Assembly: GCA_026936325.1 (NCBI GenBank)
Contig: JAPTHN010000018.1
Span: forward strand, 14,885,300 to 14,949,299
Origin: Platynereis dumerilii
Taxonomy: Eukaryota > Annelida > Polychaeta > Phyllodocida > Nereididae
DNA length: 64,000 bases
Direction of reading: 5' to 3'
In this document: positions 57,001 to 64,000 of the stretch, one piece after another
Layout: each line of letters starts with the position of its first letter
Position numbering within the stretch: position 1 is the stretch's first letter
Program-made: the position numbers and the translations under genes
Notes under the pieces: model-generated
What the model saw: the letters and a program-made list of their open reading frames with translations, nothing else
Told to the model about the DNA's origin: nothing
The model's database searches: none

Positions 57001-58904
57001 GCGTCATGAAACCATGAAGTAAGATTGAAAAATAAAGATTAAAAAATTAAATTAAAAAATAAATAAAACCTGCTTGTGTATAGAATGTACAAAATAGAAG
57101 GAAGAGTTGAGAAGAGGATGACAAGACCACTTGATGGCCAAGTTCGAGACCCCAGGCTTAGGGAGCGATGGATGAAGTGGACCTACATGCATCACCATAG
57201 CATCCATGAGTGCCTGAGCGAGGGAGTAGTCAAAGATAAGAACCAGGGAGGGAATAGAACCCAGGTCTGTGTCTAAGTCTGGGAGAAGAGCAAAAGCACT
57301 GAATCGGAGTTGGCAATTGCTGTCTATTGGTGTTGCTTGAGCTAGATTTTACCAGGGAATATAGAATGTATGTTTGGTCCATATAATCCCACTGAAGACG
57401 AACTCCCTGGGTGTTACCTCGGTCTAGGTGCATTTAAGAGAAAGGGAAAAAGGATGATGTTGTGCAAATTTTTAGGGGAAGAGTGAAAGTGGATGTGTGC
57501 CAAGGAATAGAAGGAAAGGGAGTGACTAACAGATAATTTAAAGAGGAGGGAGAACTCAGCCTATGAGCTAACTATGCTATAATAGTGTTTAAATTTTTAG
57601 AAATTATTTTAGAGATAAAAAAGGCTGGCAAGGGACATAGGTCATGAGGATCCGTCAGGATAAGCCAAGAGGTCTCATACCAAGAATAAAAATAGGGGAT
57701 GCTATCCTACTGATTGTCTAAATGGAGGCCAAATGCCGAGGAGCTGGGCCGGCGCCAATGGCCTCTTAATTTAGATTACTGGGAGGCTAAGAAGTCTCCC
57801 GTTGTGAGGTGTAATGTTATTTATCGGATTGGATGGCTAAGAAAATTGAAAAAGCCTAATGTTGGGCAGATCACTCGTTTCAGCCCCGGCGGGTAATATT
57901 TGCGGTCAGCGCTGGCCTGTTAGGTAAAATGTTGGGTTTTTCCAACAGTTTGTGAACTGGGGGTCGTACCACACGAACACAGGGACCGAAGGAAGATTGC
58001 ACAAGCTATACCAACCGCTCCAGGGACCCCAGGGAAGTCGGTATATCAAGAACTGTAGCTCCCTAGTACAGGAGAGCCTTGTATACCCGGGACCACTGGG
58101 GATTCAGCGAGGTCAATTGAAGGGTTCCCGAGCAAGCAAAAGGGCCCCATGGATCAGTCTTCCTAAATGTGGTGCGTGAGGTATGAATGCATATGGGTTC
58201 GTTGATGGACATGGATAGTAGTAGTATGGAGTTCAATTTGGACAAGATATGCAATCTTTGTCATTTTAACTATGGATTGGTTATGGTGATTAAGATTCAG
58301 ATTTAAAGGCCACACATCTGGAAGGTTACTTTATAGATTGGTAAAATTATAGACTCTGCTAGTGCTCTGACTGTGTTAAGAGGCTCACGGGGCCAAGGAG
58401 AGCCTGTGTATGCGAGCAAGTTCCCTGTGTGAGAGAAGGGTTGCTCCAATTTGGAAGGGATCATAAACAGACTGGGTTCTAGGTTGTCCCACCGTTGGTC
58501 CATCTTCTTCTAAAAGTAAGGGAGGATCGGTGTGAAATGTGCGTAGGCTGGTCCGGTCCAGGATCGAAGCCATAGAGGTGGCTTGAAGGCTTACATTCGA
58601 GATCTAGCTGCAAAGAGAACATGGCAAGGAAGGAAGGGAAATTATTAAACAATTAAAGGACCGAGAGAGGTCCAAATACATAACATATGGGGATAGTAAT
58701 GAAATTTTAGTGAGTCGAGAAATGAGTATACAAACGATCCCCAAAATTAAGGGACAAGGGGAATGGTAGAGGGGGCCATCAGCATGATGTCAGTGCTTCA
58801 TGGGGAAATCTGGTATAAATCGGTCCCTGCCTTAACTCCAGAAGTGGTGTAAAATACCTGAACAACTGGCAGAGATAGCATTTTTGTGGTCAATTGGGCC
58901 GAAG

Positions 58905-59800
58905 CCAGTATCTTAGGGCTTAGTGCCTTTATAAGGATTATGTACACATGTCCGTGAGGGTTAGCTATGTTGATTCTAAGCCAGTATCCTATGGCTTATG
59001 TCGACCCTCACAGGGTCGGCCGTGAGTCTCCGTCTCATGAAAGTCGGGAGGACTCAATCCAGTATCTTAGGGTTTAGTGCTAGCCCTTCAGGGTTAGCTG
59101 TATACATAAGAAACTGGGAGATCAGAAAGATCTCTTCGCCAGTATCTTAGGGCTTAGTGCAGTTAGTAAGGATTGGATGCCCTTAAACTTTTAAGGGACA
59201 GATACGAGGGCCCCGGGCCAGTATCTTAGGGCTTAGAGCAGCCCTTTCAGGATCAGTTGTGAGTCTGAATTCCGTGCAGGTCGGAGAGGCTCAATCCAGT
59301 ATCTTAGGGCTTAGTGCTAGCCTTTCAGGATTAGCTGTAGATGCAATCCGTCAGCAGGTCAAAGAGATTTAAGCCAGTATCTTAGGGCTTAGTGCAGTTC
59401 GCAAGGATTAGTAGACCGTGGCTCCAGGAGTAAGGTACTATGGCCTCGGGCCAGTATCTTAGGGCTTAGAGCAGACCTTTCAGTTGTCAGTCTGAATCCC
59501 GAGTAGGTCGGGGGGGCTCAATCCAGTATCTTAGGGTTGAGTGCTAGCCTTTCAGGATTAGCTGTAGATGCAACCAACCGGCAAGTGAGGGAGCCCTCAA
59601 CCAGTATCTTAGGGTTTAGTGCATATTGTAAGGAAAGCAGTTCATGGCTCAAGCAGTCAGATGAGATTGCCCCGGGCCAGTATCTTAGGGCTTGGGGCAG
59701 CCCTTTCAGGGTCAGTTATAAGTCTAAATCCCGTGCAGATCGGGGTGGCCCCGAACCAGTATCTTAGGGTTTCGTGCTGGCCTTTCAAGGTCAAAGTATA
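58905..59800 (+). repeat. 77-bp trimeric minisatellite (copy 4)
   Basis: Same twelve-monomer array; shares CTTTCAG with copy 1 rather than with copies 2 and 3. Confidence 0.9.
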
Positions 59801-60274
59801 GAAAACAGGTCATAAGTCCAGGGCACGATCGTTTTTGTCTTGACGTGTAAAACAGGTCATAGATCCCGGGCACGACCGGTTTGTCAGAAAATAGGCTAAT
59901 GGGGTCAGTAATAAAAGGAACGAAGGAAAGAAGGGTGCCCGATCAGCTAGGGAGACCAAGGTAAAATTATGGTCAGATTTATGCATCACCTCGGTTCCTT
60001 CTTTCTGTCACTGGAGTCAGTCGGATCCGTGTCTACTGGTGTTTCCCATAGAAGGAGACCTGAGACCACCTGGCATCTAACACCCAACGCATTAAGTGCC
60101 TAACGGGCATTTGAGTGAGAAAGGCTAATCTAAGAACTTTGAACCAGAACTCAAACCGCTTCTGGTGGCCTAACTCAGGTGGTGCTCCCAGTTCTACATC
60201 TAAGTTAGTGATCCGAAGATCATTGAATATTTAAGGCTAAGTTCCCCACCGGGAACTGTCTACTTTTCGGATTA

Positions 60275-60885
60275 GTGTGTGTTCTCATAGGTGGATTCAA
60301 GTCTGTGTTTGATCTGGACGTTTTGCCACAAACAGAACATCCCTGTGGCTTGTCACCAGTGTGTTTTGTGAGGCTGTTGTATGGGCTGAATATTCTGACG
60401 CAAACTGAACAACCGTACGGCTTTTCTCCAGTATGTGTTTCTCATGTGTGACTTGAACTGTTAGTCCAGGTGAACCCTCTGCCGCAAATGGAACATCCAT
60501 ACGGGATTTCTCCCTTGTGTTGTCTCAGATGATGGGTTAGATCTCCATTGGTACCATCCATTTACTCACACACAAGACATTTGTAGGGCTACTCTCCATT
60601 ATGTGATCTCAAACGTGCTGTAAGAAGTGATTTGGTTCTGCGTTTAATGCCATAAACGGGACATCCAAAGGGCCTCTCATCAGTGTGACTCATCCTGTGC
60701 GTTGTCACTTCTCCCTTGTTAACAAATCTTTTACCACAAGCTGATCATCCATGTGGTGAGCATTTTGTCGCAATCCGAACATCCATACAGCCTTTCTCCA
60801 GTGTGTGTTCTTGTGTATGCTTTCCAGTTCTTCATTTGTCATGGATGTTATACCATATTCTGAACATCCATGTGGCTTTAGAAGA
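60275..60885 (-). pseudogene. Decayed C2H2 zinc-finger array (copy 4)
   Basis: Same remnant and same interruptions as in the other copies; the last one before the telomere-repeat junction. Confidence 0.8.
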
Positions 60886-61500
60886 AGTGGCTAAAAGTAA
60901 ACTCATGAAGTGATTAACTGTTGGATGATGCAGGAGTCAATCTTGTGAGTTATCTATACTGGGCTAACAGGGATGGTCAATCTAAAGGGCAGCCAAGAGT
61001 ATCTCAGGGTGTGAGATAACTAAGTTAGATAATTGGATTGATATTAAGTTTTGCGGAACAATTTCTATTTATTCTCCTCAGAGTACATGTATGGGGGCCG
61101 CCATGGAGGGAAGGCATGTGGGAGAAGAAGAAGAAAAAGTAATAAGGCCCAAAATTATAAGAAACCTGCGGAATGAGAGGAGAGAAGAAGCAGAAGAAGG
61201 TGTTTATGGAAAGTAGCCGTGATTTATCCAATACGGGACCAGGTTACTATGGAATTTTGTAGTATCCAGTTGCTGTCCCTAGCTCATCCATTGGAAAAGC
61301 TTGATGGAGAGATGACGTCAATGCAGTCAGAAGAATGTCGTGGGTGGTTGGTACAAGTCCCGAGTCTTCTCTCGGACGTGGTATTTTAATTCCCTGTGGT
61401 CATCACTTCAGTTCCCGTCCAGCAGAGTAGGCCTGGCACTAAAATACACCAATTTGGTCAATGTAGTTACCGAGCTTGACACCAGGAGTCGCTTTTCGTC

Positions 61501-61621
61501 AGGGTTAGGGTTAGGGTTAGGGTTAGGGTTAGGGTTAGGGTTAGGGGTTAGGGTTAGGGTTAGGGTTAGGGTTAGGTTTGGGTTGGGGTTAGGGTTAGTG
61601 CTGGTTAGGGTTAGGGTTAGG
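61501..61621 (+). repeat. Interstitial telomere repeats (TTAGGG)n, tract 1
   Basis: About 120 bases of (GGGTTA)n, nearly perfect in the first 75 bases and then with variants (TTTGGG, TTGGGG, TTAGTGCTGG). The G-rich strand reads toward the right end. It begins exactly where satellite copy 4 stops. Confidence 0.97.
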
Positions 61622-62164
61622 TTTTAGGGTATGGGTCCAGAGAGGGCCCAGTTCCGGGAGAAAGGAGAGGTGGTCAACATGGAGCCCAATAGGTCCAAGC
61701 CTACTCTTAGTGGAAAGCCACATCCAATCAAGGGAACAAACACCCACCTGAATGCACTCGCTTCCCCCAACCAAATGAGGCACCAGCTTTTTAGGGCAAA
61801 CTGGTGACTCCAGCCTTCTTTATTGGACCAATGCCCCGTGGGGTCAGGGCAGTCCTTTATTTTGATGCAACTAGTGTGGGTGCGTGTCCTTAGAGGTGCG
61901 TATGTATGTATTTTGGCAGTCTTTAAGTAAATTGAGAAATTGGAGGAAAAAGGTAGGAAGAAGGGCTATTATCTTTAAGGGCCTTATTTAAGCTAATTTC
62001 AAGGCTTTTAGGGGACTTAGGGCCTTAGGAAGGAAAAAAAGGGGACTTAGGAATGTATCAGTCACATAGTAATGCCGTTCGTCAGATACTTTATTGAGAG
62101 CAAAGAGACAACCAAAGTAAAAGCAATCACCTGATGATTTTGCAAAAATGCGTAGTAACAATAA
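61622..62164. other. Subtelomeric block A
   Basis: Begins GTTTTAGGGTATGGG directly after telomere tract 1. No gene recognised. It shares phrases with block B (62,204 onward): GTTTTA(G/T)GGTATGGG, ACATGGA, CCAAGCCTACT and GAGAGCAAA(G/A) followed by CA(A/C)TCACCTG. This suggests an old duplication of a telomere-adjacent unit. Confidence 0.55.
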
Positions 62165-62203
62165 GGGTTAGGGTTAGGGTTAGGGTTAGGGTTAGGGTTA
62201 GGT
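62165..62203 (+). repeat. Interstitial telomere repeats (TTAGGG)n, tract 2
   Basis: About six perfect GGGTTA units, same orientation as tract 1, followed by GTTTTATGGTATGGG. Confidence 0.95.
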
Positions 62204-63250
62204 TTTATGGTATGGGCAGTGGCTAGGGGTTATGGACAAGGATAGAGATGACATACATGGATACCAAAGTACCAAGCCTACTTCGAGAGGAGTCATTCGC
62301 ACCCATAGATAAGAGCCCCATCACCGGTGCACGAGCTTTGCCGACCCACCAGGAGGCCCAGTCCCACAGAGAGTGGACTGGAACTCCAATGGAACCTTTA
62401 AAGACAAATCCAAGCAACGCAAGGAAAGCCCAAGGGTTGTTTGTTAGCTGTTGCACAGACCTATATAGTGTAGTGTAATTTTTTAGGACTCATCTGATTC
62501 TATGATATTTGAAAAAGTGAAGAGAGACAAAAAGGAAATAAGGGTGCCAATCTGTTGGAAATTAGGATTACTATATAGATTTTATAAGGCTAAAGCGATA
62601 AAATTTGTTAATAATTCCTCTCAATAGCTTCTGGGGAAAATTTGGGGAAAATATTATTTTGAAGTTTTGGAAAGGAAAATGTTTAAAGTTTAAATTTAAG
62701 GATTTGATGATGCTAAAGTGATACAATATGGTAATGATTACTTTAAATAGCTTCTGGGGCAAATTTGGCGAAAATATTATTTTGAGGTTTTTAGAAAGGA
62801 TCATGCTTAAAGCTAAAATTTAAGGTTTTTAGAGAGTGTTATGACCTTGAGATTGGATTTAAGGGTCTTAGAAGGGTCTACTTTAGGGTTAGGATTCTAT
62901 CATTATTTAATCCAATGTAACACCATTCACAAGTAATTTCAATGAGAGCAAAAGAATAAACCAATATGAAAAGCACTCACCTGTAAGCTTCTTTGGGGTG
63001 TGTAATTCCACCATAACGAGATCCTTGAGGATTTCATGAGATTCCAAAGTTGAATTTATGATAATCCAGTGAAGTATGAGTATAAATTTGGTAATCCAGT
63101 GATTTTCCAATGTAATCCAATGAGGATGCAGCCTGATAAAAGTGTGGATAAATTCCAACAAATAAGAAGATTATGAAATTTCTGGTGAATAGATAAGCTA
63201 TTCACAGCGGGTCTGAAGTTTGAAACATTATGAAATTGACAGCTTGCTTT
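62204..63250. other. Subtelomeric block B
   Basis: Starts like block A and carries the same later phrases (near 62,262 and 62,940-62,985). It is longer than A because it includes the polymerase-motif duplication at about 62,590-62,830. No intact gene recognised. Confidence 0.5.
62590..62830 (+). mobile_element. Fossil family B polymerase motif, duplicated (Polinton-type kin)
   Basis: Two direct repeats of about 123 bases. Each contains a 10-codon stretch reading NSFWGKFGEN on the plus strand, at 62,623-62,652 and 62,746-62,775. The same ten residues form motif B of the Polinton polymerase in this window (from about 17,874). A match of this rare motif in both repeats points to a small, old, broken piece of a Polinton-type polymerase gene that was then duplicated. 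Family is inferred from the motif alone. Confidence 0.55.
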
Positions 63251-63256
63251 TTTGTA

Positions 63257-63301
63257 CCCCGCGACACGTGTTTCGACCTACCATGGTCTCGTCAGGCGAG
63301 G
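63257..63301 (-). ncRNA. Type I hammerhead ribozyme (Penelope-like/retrozyme type)
   Basis: Read on the minus strand, all core parts occur in order. Stem I 5' strand (complement of 63,296-63,301) is followed by CTGACGA (63,295-63,289), stem II GACC / loop ATGGTA / GGTC (63,288-63,275) and GAAA (63,274-63,271). A minimal stem III closed by C-G with loop ACGT follows, then the cleavage triplet end T-C (63,264-63,263) and stem I 3' strand GCGGGG. Stem I forms 6 pairs including one G-U. Cleavage is expected between the complements of 63,263 and 63,262. Such minimal type I hammerheads are known from Penelope-like elements and retrozymes. No reverse transcriptase was recognised nearby. Confidence 0.82.
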
Positions 63302-63889
63302 GGTAGTCAAACTGTCGTTATGGTTTGCATACACCAAAGCAAACCGGGGCTCTAAAAGCCTATAATTTGATAAAGTTAAAAAGGAATTGATCCCCATACA
63401 TGTTACCTGCTGCAGTGTCTTGATAGAACTGAATCTGTTCCCGAGCGAAGGCAGACATTTGAGAAAAACTGCCCGCGGGGAAACTTTTTTGCCAAAAATG
63501 CAACATAAAATTTGACAATTTGGTCATAAAAATGCAAAGCGATCAGGGAGGCAATCAAATTGGTATTACTCTCTGCTCTCATGGTTATTAAATCAATAAA
63601 AAATAAGAATAGTATATTAAAATTGATACATGTATAGCATAAAAATAAATCTAAAAGTTTTAGAAACATTCCTAAAAGATTGAATGGGGAAAGTGAAAAC
63701 CTGACTAAGTCTGTCTTCCTTTATTAGGCTGTACTGTCCGGAAGTGGTTAATTTAGTTGAACATCCTGGCGTATAATCATAATACCACTGAAAAGTTAGA
63801 GTTCCGATAAGTAGGTCCCGTGTAGTCGACCTCCAACATTGTAATGCGAATCGTGCAATCATAGTGAAAATTGAATGCTCTCACAGTTA
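63302..63889. other. Distal subtelomeric sequence, no gene recognised
   Basis: AT-rich. GGCTGTACTGTCCGG at about 63,727-63,741 repeats the anchor of the satellite's YY1-like family outside the array. GCTCTCA(T/C)(G/A)GTTATTA occurs near 63,576 and again near 63,877 just before telomere tract 3. Frames are 88 codons or fewer, without domains. Confidence 0.4.
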
Positions 63890-63938
63890 TTAGGGTTAGG
63901 GTTAGGGTTAGGGTTAGGGTCTGTGTTAGGGTTAGGGA
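63889..63938 (+). repeat. Interstitial telomere repeats (TTAGGG)n, tract 3
   Basis: About seven GGGTTA units with one TCTGTG interruption, same orientation as tracts 1 and 2. More non-telomeric sequence follows to the window end. Confidence 0.94.
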
Positions 63939-64000
63939 AGGTGATAATTAGAGTCAAGGCGGAAAAAAGGCCAAATAATTGGAACGAGGGATGTTCCGGG

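Larger units (their letters stand above)
56311..61500 (+). repeat. 11.9-kb subtelomeric satellite, copy 4, cut by telomere repeats
   Basis: Fourth copy, 5,190 bp, identical in layout to the first 44% of the others. It stops within CTTTTCGTCA, where the other copies continue with AAGTTAAATC, and passes directly into GGGTTAGGG repeats. Confidence 0.95.

Noticed and set aside
20626-61500. Assembly artefact duplicating one unit
   Set aside because: Copies differ at scattered bases and small indels in a mosaic pattern that plain duplication of a contig would not give. Long reads are still needed to fix copy number.
61501-61621. True chromosome terminus
   Set aside because: About 2.4 kb of non-telomeric sequence and two further TTAGGG tracts follow, so the tract is interstitial in this assembly.
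61340-61627. 95-codon frame rich in Leu-Gly and Arg-Val repeats
   Set aside because: The repeats are translated TTAGGG telomere sequence fused to satellite sequence, not a protein.
1-64000. tRNA or other standard RNA genes
   Set aside because: No cloverleaf with intact A and B boxes was noticed. Only the hammerhead ribozyme was supported.

Overview
The window looks like a chromosome end of an animal. TTAGGG-type telomere repeats occur three times near the right side, always with the G-rich strand on +, so the chromosome end should lie to the right. Splice-like signals, C2H2 zinc-finger remnants and a Polinton/Maverick element also fit a metazoan. I cannot name the species.

Region 1 (about 1.2-20.1 kb) is a Polinton/Maverick (adintovirus-like) element that reads mostly open and therefore looks young. 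On the minus strand, from right to left, lie an A32/FtsK-type packaging ATPase, a large low-complexity protein of unknown role, a retrovirus-type integrase with a C-terminal chromodomain, a minor capsid (penton-type) protein, a short lysine-rich protein, the major capsid protein and an adenain-like cysteine protease region. Further left are a signal-peptide-bearing membrane protein and a GC-rich putative exon. On the plus strand lie a protein-primed-type family B DNA polymerase and an acidic leader region with intron-like boundaries. A 347-aa protein of unknown role sits tail to tail with the polymerase gene. I found no terminal inverted repeats in the window. A TATA box, untranslated exon and splice donor at about 3.78-3.96 kb point right.

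Region 2 (20.14-20.63 kb) is a degenerate minisatellite built on TGACCTACTTA, followed by a perfect 9-bp hairpin, directly before the satellite array.

Region 3 (20.63-61.50 kb) is a tandem array of a unit of about 11,895 bp: three full copies and a fourth cut at about 5.19 kb. Copies are nearly identical but carry shared, mosaic variants. The unit contains no convincing gene. It is made largely of nested tandem families: a 77-bp minisatellite in a trimeric higher-order pattern (12 monomers), decayed C2H2 zinc-finger sequence, 480-500-bp AT-rich repeats, 475-490-bp repeats with long G runs, 145-225-bp repeats carrying a YY1-like GCGGCCATCTTGG motif, a 377-bp duplication and three 250-bp repeats.

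Region 4 (61.50-64.0 kb) is subtelomeric. The fourth satellite copy stops inside the unit exactly where TTAGGG repeats begin, as if a broken end had been healed by telomere addition. Two related blocks follow, each introduced by telomere repeats. The second holds two copies of a family B polymerase motif (NSFWGKFGEN), probably Polinton-type fossils. A well-formed type I hammerhead ribozyme core of the kind known from Penelope-like elements and retrozymes lies on the minus strand at 63,257-63,301. A third telomere-repeat tract closes the window.
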